Assembly: GCA_007570785.1 (NCBI GenBank)
Contig: ML664173.1
Span: 13,301,933-13,365,932, forward strand
Length of the DNA: 64,000 nt
Origin: Antilocapra americana
Lineage: Eukaryota > Chordata > Mammalia > Artiodactyla > Antilocapridae
Reading direction: 5' to 3'
Below the pieces are notes generated by a model that was not told the origin of the DNA, searched no databases, and worked only from the letters and a program-made list of their open reading frames with translations. Position 1 is the first letter of the stretch, and the number at the start of each line of letters is the position of its first letter. Below, piece by piece: positions 45,836-57,643 of the stretch. The position numbers and the translations under genes were made by a program.

Positions 45836-46365
45836 AATGAGCTAGCCTCTCACTACTGCCTACCACACATACTAGAAAAAATAGTTTGGAGCTTTACTCC
45901 CATCACACAAGCTATGCCGCACTCTGAACATATATTTCCACAAGTGTCCTCTTTTGGCAGGCACATTTAGAAAAGAAGGGAATCCACGTTTTTTCCTTGC
46001 CATCAGGATAAGTTCCTGATTTTTTGTGAAGTTACCTCATATGGAATGGACTAAGAAGTGCTTCCAAAGCCAGCCGCAAAACAGATCTACATTACCATAG
46101 TCCTGTTGATAATCAGAAATGTGCGCCTCCAAGTGCGCGCACTGCTTGGTGTCCGCCCGCCGCACCCCGTGTGCTCTGGGCAGTGACGCTCTGCACAGGA
46201 GGCGTTACTGTCCCTCACCGCCCACATCTCTGCAGCCCTTTCCTGTCTCTTAGATAAGCCCCAGGAACGACAGACGGTTGTTCCAGGAAGCCTGTGGGCA
46301 GTGCAGGTCTGCCACGAAGTCTGAATTTTCTTCTGAGCTCTCTTCCGCCTCTGACATGTTCTGGG
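45836..46365 (+). repeat. Old dispersed repeat, copy A of an inverted pair
   Basis: This segment aligns by eye with the reverse complement of 56345-56870. Shared blocks in order are CACTACTGCCTACCACACA, AGTTTGGAGCTTTACTCCCA, CACAAGCTATGCCGCACTCT, CTCTGGGCAGTGACGCTCTG and the diverged GTCTGCCACGAAGTCTGAAT end. Differences are many, so the copies are old. I cannot name the family; length and base make-up would suit an LTR. A minus-strand frame at 46250-46465 with an acidic patch lies inside it and is not called a gene. Confidence 0.7.
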
Positions 46366-46514
46366 CCGGTGCCCTTCCCTCTGCCTTTGTAGTGGGCACC
46401 AACTGAAAGGGCAGCCTTGTTCGCATCAGTCTCCGTAAAGCCATTAAAGCACAGCTTTTGCACACACAGCATCAAACAGAATTAAGTGTTTAGGAAAAAT
46501 GCAACAGAAAAATT

Positions 46515-47296
46515 GCAGGACTTGAATACTGAAAACTACAAAAACATTTTGAAAAAAATCAAAAGATTTAAATAAGTGCAAAGACATCCAAATGTTCAGG
46601 GATTGAAAGACTTAAGATTGGTCTACAAATTCAGTGCAACTCCTATCTAAGAATCAGCTGGATTTTTTGGTAATACTTACAAGCTGGTCCTAAAATTCAT
46701 GTGAAAACATAAAGGACCCAGAATAGACAAAGTCTTGAAAAAGAAGAACAAAGTTGGAGGACTCACCTGTTCCAATTTCAAAACTTACTGTAGGGACTTC
46801 TCTGATATTCCAATGGCTAAGACTGCACTGCCAATGCAGGGATCCCAGGTTGGGGCAGAAGTAAACCCTTTACATTTGTGGTCAACTGATTTTCTGCAAG
46901 AGTAGATAATTCAAAGGGAGAGAATGACCTTTTTAAAATGTGGTGTGGGGGCAACTGGCACATGCAGAAGATCAAAGACCTAAATGTAAGAGTTACAACA
47001 ACAAAATTCTTAGGAAAAAACATAGGGATAAACCTTTGCAGACTTTCAGCAGGCCATGGTTTTTTTTTTGTCCATGACTCCCAACAAAATATCAGCAACC
47101 AAAGGAAACAAAAGAGATAAATTGTCCTGGATCAACATTAAGAACTGTCTTTCAAAGGACACCATGAAGAAAGTGAAATGAGAATTCATAGAATGGGAGA
47201 AAGTATTTGAAAATCAAATCATACTGCAGATAAGAGGCCTCTTATCTAGAATGTATAAAGCACTCTTCTAACTCAATGATAAAAAGACAACCCAAG
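46515..47296 (+). repeat. L1 ORF2 fragment
   Basis: AAGACATCCAAATGTTCAGG, TCTACAAATTCAGTGCAACT, TGTGGTCAACTGATTTTCTG and CATAGAATGGGAGAAAGTAT are in L1 ORF2 order. It is interrupted by a SINE fragment at about 46793-46858 and ended by a second SINE at 47297. Confidence 0.82.
46793..46858 (+). repeat. ART2A-type SINE head nested in L1
   Basis: GGGACTTCTCTGATATTCCA followed by TGCAGGGATCCCAGGTTGGG is a short SINE head within the L1 sequence. Confidence 0.7.
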
Positions 47297-47398
47297 GAGG
47301 TTCCCTGGTGGTCCAGTGCTTAGGACTTGGCATCTTCACTGTCATGGCCTGGGTTCAATCCCACCACGCTGCATGTCCAGAAAAAAAAAAAATTAAAA
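47297..47398 (+). repeat. ART2A-type SINE fragment
   Basis: GGTTCCCTGGTGGTCCAGTG leads to GGGTTCAATCCCACCACGCT and an A-run, which is the SINE head with tail. Confidence 0.82.
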
Positions 47399-47797
47399 CG
47401 GACACACGATTGTGATAGAAGTACCCATTAGAGACCTGTGCTGTACACGCAAAGGGTGATGTCTTTATCACCTCCTGTACAGGTGTGGTTTGTATGTAGG
47501 CAAAGGAAACAGGTTATTTTCAGGATAGCTAAGTTAATTAGTGTTAGTTCTGGTTTCCTAGAAACAGACATTTTCTTAGTAGGGGAAATGAAACTCAACC
47601 ACTGTCTCAATTAATGTATAGCTGATAATATGAATAGCAAAAATAGCTAATTATATGAATAGCAAAAAATGAGCACAAAGGTTGAGTTTAAAGTGAAAGT
47701 CTCATTTTTAGCCACTGATAATTTTTAAACAATGTTATATTATCTCTGAAATAATTAAAAGAAAATTTGGTTCATAGACTATCTTAGGAATATGACT
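47399..47797. other. SPTLC2 intron 1, nothing recognised
   Basis: This AT-rich spacer between SINEs shows no coding or repeat evidence. Confidence 0.5.
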
Positions 47798-48008
47798 GAA
47801 AGTGAAAGTGTTAGTTGCTCAGTCGTGGTCAGCTCTTTGGGATTCCATGGACTTTTGCTCATCAGGCTCCTCTGCCCATGGAATTCTCCAGGCAGAATAC
47901 TGGAGTGAGTGGGTTGCCATTTCCTTCTCAAGGGGAATCTTCCCAACCTGAGGTTTGAAGCTGGGTCTCCTGCATTGCAGGCAGATTCTTTACCATCTGA
48001 GCCACCAG
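47798..48008 (-). repeat. Bov-tA SINE with target-site duplication
   Basis: The minus-strand head is TTCCCTGGTGGCTCAGATGG. The element is complete. GGAATATGACT occurs on both sides (47787-47797 and 48009-48019), a clear target-site duplication. Confidence 0.92.
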
Positions 48009-48610
48009 GGAATATGACTAAGAAATGACAATAAGTGGAAAATGTAGAAACTTGGATTCTCATCTTGACTTTCAATCCAGCTTTCTTGTGACTGGACAGA
48101 TTGCTTAAATTTTCCTTGGTTTTGTCGTTAGTCATGGAAGAGGAAGAGTGAAATAACTTGAGAAATAGTTGTGCTCAAAATGCTTCTAACTGTGTGCAGT
48201 TTTCATTCTGCATATTTATAGGCAAACCCCTTTAGATGGTATTCTTTAAAAAATTTCCCTATTCTCTTTTATCTCAAAAATCATGATCTTTGTCTTCTTT
48301 TTCTCTAAAAAAAAATTGCAGAATTCTTGAGGACTTGGAAAAGGACTACCTTTTATTTGTATCATCAAATACAGGGTATAGATCTTTACATATAAATAGA
48401 AATGAAATATTTGCTGAATGAGTGAAAAGAATGAGATGATCATGATGATTTTGAGCTCATTGGTAGAAAGGGGGCCTCTGGGTTCCTGGGAGAGTCTGAT
48501 GTCCAAAAAATATTTTTGCAGTTTTAGAAATGTTAAAAAAAAATTAAACAGGAGGATTCTCTACTTCTGGGGACATGAAATTAAAGGGAGCGATCAAGGT
48601 GTGAGAGATA
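48009..48610. other. SPTLC2 intron 1, nothing recognised
   Basis: This AT-rich intronic DNA has only short open frames and no named repeat. Its first 11 bases (48009-48019) are the right copy of the preceding SINE's target-site duplication. Confidence 0.5.
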
Positions 48611-48618
48611 CCCAAGAC

Positions 48619-48825
48619 TTTGTTGCTGTTGTTTAGTCACTAAGTTGTGTCCTACTCTTTTGCAATCCCTGTGGACTCTAGCCCTCCAGACACTTCTGTC
48701 CGTGGGATTTCCCAGGCAAGAATCCTGGAGTGGGTTGCCATTTCCTTTTTCAGGAGACCTTCCCAACCCACATCTCCCACATTGGCAGGCAGAATCTTTA
48801 CCAGTAGGCCACCAGGGAAACACAT
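48619..48825 (-). repeat. Bov-tA SINE with target-site duplication
   Basis: The minus-strand head is GTTTCCCTGGTGGCCTACTG and the tail CTTAGTGACTAAACAACAGC-like. CCCAAGAC flanks both ends (48611-48618 and 48826-48833). Confidence 0.9.
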
Positions 48826-48833
48826 CCCAAGAC

Positions 48834-50114
48834 AAGCAGTGCTGAAATGTAAGGCTACTATATACTGTGCCTTCTCTCTTTTAGTCATACTCCTGTTCTC
48901 TCCTAGCCTCCTGGGAAAGCAGGGGTTTTTGATTGGTTGCTGGATGTCATGAATAAAAGACTGGCAGAGACTAAAGTCAGTTTTTGTTGCCTTTTGCTCT
49001 CTTAGAGGTGTAGGAAGGGCCTGAGCTCCTCCGTCTAACCAGGTCTTGAGCTCGGTGGGCTGGGCAGAGTTTATAGGTGGATTCAGTTCACTCCAGTGAG
49101 CACAGCGTCTCAAGGGTGGGATCCACTGTGTGTGTGTTGTAGGCCCCCCCGCCAGTATGACCTTACCTCCTAAGCGTGGTGAGATTGTGGTTGACTTCAC
49201 ATCACCTTTCTAGTCCATCTCCCTAGCTTCTCCAGCACTTAATAAGTGTCCTGTGCAGAAAACCGGTCACGTATCCAGGATCCTTCACACCAACCTATAC
49301 AGCTCTTACAAACCTGCTGGTTTCTCTTTTCCTTGGTAGAGCCCTTCTGCCCATGGCAAGTCCAGTTATGATCTGTTAATGATCAGATTCTGTGAATACT
49401 TTGAGGAGAGAAAATGACCAGCGATTTGAGCTCACTAAAGAAAGACTCTTCCCTGTCTGGAATCTTAGTTCACCATGTCCTCTTTGCGTGGAAAACAGTT
49501 TCTCATTGTCTTTAAAACTACTTCTTGTTTTGAGTAATCTATATAGTTTTATCTAGGTTTTCTGTGAAAGTGATGGCTTGGCTCTACCTATTAACTCCAA
49601 CTTGGAAGCCAAAGTCTTAGTGTTTTGTTTTTGTTGCTATAAATGTGATGGTTAAATAAATAAGGTAGAGATGATCTCTTTGTGAAATCAGGAGATAGGT
49701 AGTCTTGAGTAGGTAGGATGTGAGATCTAATCTTTGTTTTGCAGTTTTTGAGGATGCTGTCTCCAATTAACATCTTCAACCACATCCACATTCTGGGCCA
49801 CAGGCAGAGGAGGAAAAGTGGAGGGAAAGCAGGACTTGCTGTGTTAAAGGATGTACTCCAGCCCTGGTATACCCATCACTCTGTTCACTTCCTCTTGGCC
49901 TGAATTCCTCTCACGGGTGTCTTTTGCTGCAAAAGAGATTGGGGACTGTAGTATGTAGCTGGGTAGACTTGTACCCAGTAAAAACTGAAGAGCATCTATC
50001 ACTAAAGGGAGCTTAAAGAGAATGTATACAGGGGACCACTTAACTCTTTCTTCCACAGTATGTTAGGAGGAAAAGCTCTAACTAGAGTGTTGTGGGTTTT
50101 TTTTTTTCTAAACA
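48834..50114. other. SPTLC2 intron 1, nothing firmly recognised
   Basis: No gene is seen. A GC-richer patch with AATAAA at 48951-49150 could be part of an LTR, but no family is recognised. Confidence 0.4.
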
Positions 50115-50130
50115 GTTTTCTTAGAATCTT
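50115..50130 (+). repeat. Target-site duplication of the SEC24C retrocopy, 3' side
   Basis: GTTTTCTTAGAATCTT here matches GTTTCCTTAAAATCTT at 54376-54391 in 14 of 16 positions and directly abuts the T-run that is the pseudogene's poly(A) tail on the other strand. Confidence 0.85.
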
Positions 50131-53100
50131 TTTTTTTTTTTTTTAATTTTATTTTTTAGCTGCTCCATGGCCTCTGGACTACCAGGGAATTCCCTGCATC
50201 TTAATTTTATTTCTTTACAAATTGAAGATACATTGAAAAATAAACTAATGAAGAGCAATGGGAGGTCCAGAGCAGGAGTATGTATCCCAGGCTCGGAGCA
50301 GGCAAACCTGGTCACTGTCGATCCTAGCTCTTGTCGTGCCCCAGCCAGGTCAGGCTAGAAGATAACCATCAGGCACTCTGTCAGTCCCAAAGCCTGTGGA
50401 GAGACTGTGTCCTGGCAGGAAAGACTAGTCACCTCTGCTTCTCTCTCTGTCAGTCTCCAGCTTGGGGAGCCAGGTTTCCAGCGGGAGCTCAGAATGAGAT
50501 GTGGGCTAGCTCCGTGAGGTATTACAAGTTGATGACTAGGCTCCCTGCAGAAGCGTCCAGTGCTGGGGCCTCTGCAGCTGGAACGGAGGCTGATACCTCT
50601 CCCAAGTCTTAATGCACTTTGCAGCTCTGTTCCCAGGCCCATTTGTCTCTGATAATGTGTCTCTGTCCACCAAGGGATCACCAGTCACTGCAGGAGAGAC
50701 AGCGAGCCATGGAAGCTGCGAGAAAGCCAACCAGCCCCCATGAGTGACCGAGTTGGCTGTTGACTGCTAGACCCTAGAAGACTGACCGCTTTTCTCCCCA
50801 CTGTCTGTGGTTAATACCGTGCTCTTGTGCACTGTGTGTGTGTCTGTCCCGAGCATAGCATGTCATTGATGCAACACAGCTGAACTATCAGCCCTTCTCC
50901 CTGGGGTCCCAACTTCTCCTCACCTGCGGAGTCTGGTCCGAAGGGACATGGAGTATTGCGAGGGTCTGGGTGGCTCCAGATCCCCCAACACCAAATCACA
51001 TACAGTGAGCTGAGAAACCGCATTCCTCACAACAGGATTAGCAGGAAAAGGAGGGTAATGTAAGGGGATAAAGGCCCCTTCCAGCAGCAGGGCATGACAG
51101 AGTGGTCGAGTACTTGAGCCCAGAAAGAAGATGTCCCTTATGCTTTATTTAAGGTCAGCTTACATGACTTGCCAGGTATGGAGCTGTCCCAGTTTCTCTG
51201 TGGTCCTGGGGTACTTTCTGGAAGCTGGCTTGGACACTGTGCTGTTTACCCATGTGCTCTAGCCCAGTTGCTGTCTGAACCTCCTTGTGCCTGTCACAGA
51301 GAAGGTCCACGTGGCATCCTCCCCAGCTCAGGCTCTTGTATTTCCCCGGGAGATACTTGCACTGCATCTCCAGCTTGTCCTCTCATGTCACCATGACAAG
51401 CTTCATGCACTGTCCTCTCTGTGCCCTCGGACCATCAATGAAGCCTCGCACCTTCTTGGACAGAATATTATCCAAAACTGGCAGAACATCTGACCACTGG
51501 CAGTCTGGCTGAAGGAGGTGATGCTGAAGAAGCTCTGGACAACACTCTGCTGGACAGTCGCTGCCACCAGGGAAGAGGTTGAGCTCATTCAAATACATAC
51601 CCCTGTTGCCTAGACACTCTAGATGCTCCAGCTGCCAGTGGTATTCTCAACGGGAGACTTTGTCAGCAGTAGGAGCTGAGGATAGGAGAAGACATTGGTC
51701 TCAGCCACGTCCGTGGAGGTAACCCGCTGTCGGACTTAGGCGTAGTCATCAGTAGTGACCTCAGCTCCAGGACATCACTCTTCACCACAGAGTTTAGCTA
51801 TCTGGGAGCACCTTCATGCACTTGGGAAGGATCAGCTCTCCTACAGAGGAGGAGCTCGCACAGTTCTTTTTGTCCCAGGCCAACATCTGGACACACAGAG
51901 TGATGAGAGTAATAATCCTCACAGGGCTGTTCAGAATCCCCCGCTCCAGGCTGTGGATGCAGAGCCACCCTGCCCTGCCCAGCCAGGTGGAGCAGAACAC
52001 GCTACAGGGCTCCACTCTCCTCGAGGAGCCAAACATTATGCTTAAACTCCCCAGACACTGTCTTGTCCCCCCTCCAGCCCCACGTCTTTTTGAGTCGCTC
52101 ATGTGAAAAGCCCCAAAGAAATCTACAGCTCAGACATTAGTGCTTGTCTGGACCCACAGCACCGCATCAAAGCCAGTGACCTTCTGTAGATCCTGACTCT
52201 GGTCACTAAGGAACCGTCGCTGGTCGTGCTCCACCTGAAAGCAGGCATGCTTACAGAGAGGCACCAGTGAGCATTGCCAAGAGCGTTGCCACACCCACAC
52301 AGGCTCTGGAAGAGGGCGAGGTCTACACTGAAGCCTTGGGCCACACATTCTTTGGCCTGTATCTGATAGGCCCCTGCCTGAGGCTGAAACAGAGTCCTCT
52401 TGTCAACCTGGTCAGCTTCCTGTCCTCTCTGTTTTTCAGTTTCCCTGGAGCCTCTGCAGTGGGCAGGGAGGTGTGGAACAACAGAAACAGCTCCCCTGGA
52501 CACTCAGCAGCCTTCAGAGCCTCCATCCTGGCCTAGATAATTGGAGCAAATACCATCTCTGTCTCCCTTGTGTCTGCAGATTTTTCTGGAATCTGATCCA
52601 ATAAGCTGGTGAGACTCATTGACATTGACCAGGAAGCCTTCTGGCACGTTACCCATATCAGATTCATGATATATATCATGTGTGATACATATTATCACAG
52701 TCATCTGTGGCTGGGCCAGTGAGCTCTCCGCCTGGTACAGGTGGAGCACCTTAGCACAGGCGACAAAGCCAACAGGGATCGCTGGCTCTTCTGCCCTACC
52801 CTCCCTAGGCGGAAAGTCTTAACAGTACCTTGAGCTGCTCACAGAGGAGCCTAACAAGATGACTCCTGATGCCATTATAGCAGACATCAATCATGAAGAC
52901 GAAGGCAAGAGTCCTGGAGAACTTACTGTTCTTGCAGTCATCTACAGTGGCCAAGAATTTGTAAGAGCCCAGGGATAGCTCAGGACTATCATAAGCATCC
53001 ACACGTTTGCCAGTATGAGCCAGATGTTGAAAACACTGGGGTGGGGAACATCATTGATAACAAAAGCAGCACTGGAAGCTTTTCCCTCCCTCACGGAACC

Positions 53101-54375
53101 GCATGAAGGGGCACATGCATGGTTTGCAGTGATTGCAGTGCCAAGGGCCAGGTTCCCCGTGGTCAGTGATAGACAGTGAAGCCTCCACTGGGGGCAGCCT
53201 TGCCAGCGGCCTGATGACAGTTGTCAGGGCACCTGAACCTGCTTACCCACGTCAGATGTGCACGGGGTGGTGTAGGATGTGCATCAGATATATCGGGGGC
53301 TTGAGTTCCCTTGGTCATCCATCTGGAGGTTGGTGGTGACTAAGGTGGCGCCTGGCCTCATACTCCAGTAATAGATGGCTCGGAACCCCAGTTGTTCCTG
53401 CCATCCTCAGTAACCTCAGTAGGGCTTGGGATGGCATCAGGGTCCAGGCACGTAGGAGGCAGTGGTCGGGAAGCCCTGGCTAACCGACGAAAGTGGCTGC
53501 TCCTGGGTAGGGACTTCCATAATTGGTCCGAGGCCCCCCTGTTGCAGCTGGTAGCCTAGTTTCTGGGAAGAGTGCATGGTTGGTTGGGGTCCTGGGGGCC
53601 AGTCATTTGGATGCTAGGGGGCAGAGCTTGAGGCGGGGGAGAGGACACATGACTGGGCTGGCTCTGGCTCCCTGTTCTCTCCTCCCAAACTCTGCCCAGC
53701 TCGGAGTGTGAAGCTGGAGGCCCGTGGTGGGACAGATCGCTGGGAAGGCTGGGCCTCAGGGTGGCCCTGGGTCTGGCCAAGGGGAGGAGGCTGGCCCTGA
53801 GGATAGGAGCCATACAGACCAAGGTTAGGGAATCTTCCTGCTGCTGAGAGCCAGTGTTGCTGGAGGGCCATAGCCTAGCCTCACAGTGGGAGGGCCACAG
53901 CCCTGCCGATCTGCATGCCAGCCAGGTGAGCAGGTACCTGTACCTTTGTCGGGGGAGGCCCAGAGGGCTGAAGCGAGGTGACTGGCTGACCACCGGTGTC
54001 AATGGGGCTGACCCAGGGCGCCTGTGCATCAGGACAGCGGAGCTTGGCCCATTCTGCACATCTTCCTGGCCAAACTGGCCGTAGGCTGTCTGGCCACAAG
54101 GACTCTGTGCTGTTGAGGCTGGAAGTGCTCCAGAGAGGTTGGCAGGGAGCCTGGTACTGGGCCATTGTTGGTGCATGGGGTGTAGGGGCGGCTGTGGGTT
54201 CTGGTTGCCCACCATAGCTGGATGATAACCTGAGCAGATGGGCTGGGGCTGCCTAAATGGCGGCCTCGGTGGAGCTGACTGGTTAACTAACCAGTGAGCC
54301 CGACTTGATCTCACCCAGCTCCAGAACCAGGCTTGACTTCATTGCTAATGTCAAGGCTCCCAGGCTCCACTTCCT
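50131..54375 (-). pseudogene. SEC24C: SEC24C processed pseudogene (antisense in SPTLC2 intron 1)
   Basis: The minus strand carries an intronless, full-length copy of SEC24C, the cargo-selecting subunit of the COPII coat on ER-derived vesicles. The N-terminal Pro/Gln-rich region starts where codon 1 (ATG mutated to TGG, 54291-54293) precedes VNQSAPPRPPFRQPQP. Next come the zinc-finger region (near 53140-53060, CNHC and CCFC pairs kept), the trunk ([40 protein letters not shown]) and the gelsolin-like C-terminus (LDNILSKKVRGFIDG). The stop-equivalent TAG is near 51259-51261. About 1.1 kb of 3'UTR-like sequence follows, to a poly(A) tail (T-run from 50131). Lost start, in-frame stops and many frameshifts rule out a product. 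Next to the tail a short SINE-like piece (50145-50200) is inserted. SEC24C fits better than SEC24D, based on the N-terminus. Confidence 0.93.
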
Positions 54376-54391
54376 GTTTCCTTAAAATCTT
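54376..54391 (+). repeat. Target-site duplication of the SEC24C retrocopy, 5' side
   Basis: GTTTCCTTAAAATCTT is the partner of the 16-mer at 50115-50130 (14/16). On the pseudogene strand it begins AAGATT, which is compatible with L1-endonuclease target sites. Confidence 0.85.
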
Positions 54392-54494
54392 GCATTAAAT
54401 AACCTATTACTTGCCCTTTGTTTTGTAGTTTTTCTGCTATGAAAAATTAGTTTTATTTAATGGTGATGAACATGTTCTCTGTAGTTAGACAAAC

Positions 54495-55510
54495 TTCAGT
54501 TCAGTCGCTTAGTCGTATCCGACTCTCTGCGACTGCATGGACTGCAGCACGCCAGGCCTCCCTGTCCATCACCCACTCCCAGAGTTTACCCAGACTCATG
54601 TCCATTGAGTTGGTGATGCCATCCAACCATCTCCTCTGTTGTCCTCTTCTCTTCCTGCCCTCAATCTTTCCCAGCATCAGGGTCTTTTTAAATGAGTCAG
54701 CTCTTTGCGTCAGGTGGCCAAAGTATTGGAGTTTCAGCTTCAGCATCCGTCCTTCCAATGAACACTGAGGACTGATCTCCTTTTGGATGGACTGGTTGGA
54801 TCTCCTTGCAGTCCAAGGGACTCTCAAGAGTCTTCTCCAACACCACAGTTGAAAAGCATCAGTTCTTCAGCACTCAGCTTCCTTTATATTTCAGCTCTCA
54901 CATCCACACATAACTACTGGAAAAACCATAGCCTTGACTCAATGGACCTTTGTTGGCAAAGACTTTTTTCATATGCTGTCTAGGTTGGTCATAACTTTCC
55001 TTCCAAGGAGCAAGCATCTTTTAATTTCATGGCTGCAGTCACCATCTGCAGTGATTTTGGAGCCCAAAATAATAAAGTCAGCCACTGCTTCCATTGTTTC
55101 CCCATCTGTTTGCCATGAAGTGATGGGACCAGATGCCATGATCTTAGTTTTCTGAATGTTGAGCTTTAAGCCAACTTTTTCACTCTCTGCTTTCACTTTG
55201 ATCAAGAGGCTCTTTAGTTCTTCTTCACTTTCTGCCATAAGGGTGGTGTCATCTGCATATCTGAGGTTATTGATATTTCTCCTGGCAATATTGATTCCAG
55301 CTTGTGCTTTATACAGCCCAGCGTTTTTCATAATATACTCTGCATATAAGTTAAATAAGCAGGGTGACAATATACAGCCTTGACGTACTCCTTTTCCTGT
55401 TTGGAACCAGTCTGTTGTTCCATGTACAGTTCTAACTGTTGCTTCCTGACCTACATGCAGATTTCTCAAGAGGCAAGTCAGGTAGTCTGGTATTCCCATC
55501 TCTTTCAGAA
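54495..55510 (-). repeat. BovB LINE 3' portion with well-preserved RT remnant
   Basis: A minus-strand frame of 176 codons (54969-55499) covers the RT core with YADD, followed by IQKTKIMASGPITSWQTDGE. A second frame carries the C-terminal end, and the 3' tail ends at 54495. It is the best-kept RT frame in the window but still lacks the 5' half and is interrupted. Confidence 0.94.
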
Positions 55511-56344
55511 ACTTAGCAGATAGATATTATCTGAATTTTGACTTACGGCCTCTTTGATTTGTTGCTCTTAAAAAAAATGCTAGTTCTGACTTTTCCCCCT
55601 TTTTTGGGGTTATCATGCATATTAATGAGAATGTGGGAAGAGGTTGCTTATGTCAAGCAGTTAGAATCTGATGTCCCTTAATATAGAGAAGTAAGTACTT
55701 ATAATGTTGAGCCAGGTATCCCTTTTCCTAGATAAGATCGTAAGCAATATTCCAAATGCACAGAATTGGTAAAGTGGGAAGCCAGTTTTTAAAATTTACT
55801 AAAGCCCTAAAAGTTTTCAGGCTGTGCCAACATATAAAAAACTATTTTAGTAAGTGCGGGAAAAAAGTTCTAAAATATTTTTAACATAGAATCTGTGTCT
55901 GTTAAAATCTTTCAGTTGATATCAACTGACTCTCACTTGCAACAAGGCGATTTATTATAAGGATGATGGGTATACAAGCAAAAGCAAAAGGAAAGAGTGG
56001 GGAGGCGTTGATGAACCACTCAGAAAAGGTAAAATGACAGGAAATAGCACAGTTACTCCCTGCAGCAGGCTGTGGACCTTTCCCCCAGGACGTTGGCGGA
56101 TCAGTGCCCTTCAGACTCCTTTCCCACTGAAATTTTAAATCTCTGCACGAGAGAGTTAACTGGGTTCATTTTGGCAGAGGTGCCTACCCCTGTGCCAGCT
56201 AGCTGTGAGCCCGGAGATCAGGTCCAACTGCACAGGTGTGACCACCAGGTGCCCACCCTTGGTGTAAGGGAAGATTCTCAGAAGAGGGAGACCTATGAGA
56301 GTCTGGCGGCCTTTGCAGTTCGCACCCCCCACAGAGCCAGGGTG
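55511..56344. other. SPTLC2 intron 1, possible extension of an old LTR-like repeat
   Basis: CAACTGACTCTCACTTGCAA and CGATTTATTATAAGG (an AATAAA on the minus strand) at 55920-55960 could be the 3' end of the LTR-like element whose other part is copy B at 56345-56870. Otherwise nothing is recognised. Confidence 0.35.
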
Positions 56345-56870
56345 GTGAGCGCTGGGTTACAGGCCCAGGACACGCTGGAGGCAGGAGAGGCCTCAGGGGA
56401 AGGTGTGGACTTTGGGCAGACCCACCTGGCACGCAGACCTCCTGTCACACTCGTCCGTCATGCCTTGGTGCCTGTCTGGGGCAGGGGTGCTACAGAGATG
56501 CGAGCGGTGGGTGACGGCAGCAGCTCCTGGGCAGAGTACCACTGCCCAGAGCTCACAGGGAGCTGCAGACTGCAGTCATGCAGAGCGTGCATGCTTGGAG
56601 TTTGCAAGAGGAATATGGCAATATGAAAATGCAGCTGGCTCTGGAAGCATTTCTTAGTTCATTCCATCTGAGATACTAACCAGCAAGAAATCAGGAATTT
56701 ATCTTGATTGCAAGAAGAGAAAAAAAACAAACCGTGGACTCCTTGCTTTTCAAAATGAGGACACTTCTGGAAATAACACGTTCAGAGTGTGGCATAGCTT
56801 GTGTGATGGGCGTAAAGCTCCAAACTGTTTTCTCTAGTGTGTGTGGTAGGCAGTAGAGAGGCTGGTACAC
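56345..56870 (-). repeat. Old dispersed repeat, copy B of an inverted pair
   Basis: The reverse complement aligns with 45836-46365 over most of its length (for example CTACTGCCTACCACACAC, CAGTTTGGAGCTTTACGCCC, ACAAGCTATGCCACACTCTG and GAGCTCTGGGCAGTGGTACT). A 184-codon plus-strand frame (56072-56626) overlaps it and is not called a gene because it lies in the repeat and is not kept in copy A. Confidence 0.7.
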
Positions 56871-57599
56871 CACAGGGAAATTCCAAGAAAAGACCATTTC
56901 AGCAGAACTGACCTAAGGAACAACACAGCATATCGCTGGGAATGAATAGGGTTCATTTAAAAGAAAAGACAGAACAGGCCTTTGACTGTTGAGGCATAGT
57001 GGGTGGTTCATATTGAGCTTTAACTTTTAAAACAATGTCTGTCCCCCGCTCTCCGCCAGGTGGCCACGTCCTGTGGTGATGAGGGAGGTCCTGTCATCTC
57101 GCTGTCACGTTCAGTGGGAATGTGTGCGTTTGCTTTAAAAGAACTCATGCTTCTGTGATTTTGTGTTTATATCAGAAATGGAAGGTTCCATTTTCCAATA
57201 GTTGCTTCCTCATTATTGCTTCATTGCATAGTTAACTTTATTTCCTTTCATGGGATTCTTGAAGCCTCTGCTCAGGATTATTCTAATTACTTTACAATGA
57301 AACCCTTCCCCTCTTCCCCCCCCCTTCCTTTTTTTTTTCCTTTTCTGAACTGAGAGAATGCAATACATTATCCAGATCTTTCTTTTGCTATAAAAGACAC
57401 TCTTAGGACAATTAGCAAAATCTAAATAAAGTCCATATTAGTATTCTGGCAGTTTCTTGATTTTAATAATTGTCCTGTAGGTAAGAGGATGTCTTTGTTT
57501 TTAGAAATATGCACTGAAGTACTAAAAGATAAAGGTACATTATAACTGCTGCTGACTCACAAATGGTTCATGAAGAAAATTCTCCATTATTCTCTTTCT

Positions 57600-57600
<1 letters not shown>
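56871..57600. other. SPTLC2 intron 1, nothing recognised
   Basis: This AT-rich stretch ends in a pyrimidine-rich segment. A poly-C/poly-T tract lies at 57317-57340. Confidence 0.5.

Positions 57601-57641
<41 letters not shown>
57601..57641 (+). repeat. (CA)n microsatellite, about 20 units
   Basis: Uninterrupted CA dinucleotides follow CTTTCTC. A run of this length is usually polymorphic. Confidence 0.97.

Positions 57642-57643
<2 letters not shown>

Noticed and set aside
53556..54314. A 252-codon minus-strand frame that looks like a proline-rich protein
   Set aside because: It is the frame-wandering N-terminal part of the SEC24C retrocopy. The start codon is lost and the rest is interrupted by stops and shifts.
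56072..56626. A 184-codon plus-strand frame in SPTLC2 intron 1
   Set aside because: It overlaps an old dispersed repeat whose inverted relative at 45.8-46.4 kb does not keep the frame, and the peptide resembles nothing known to me.
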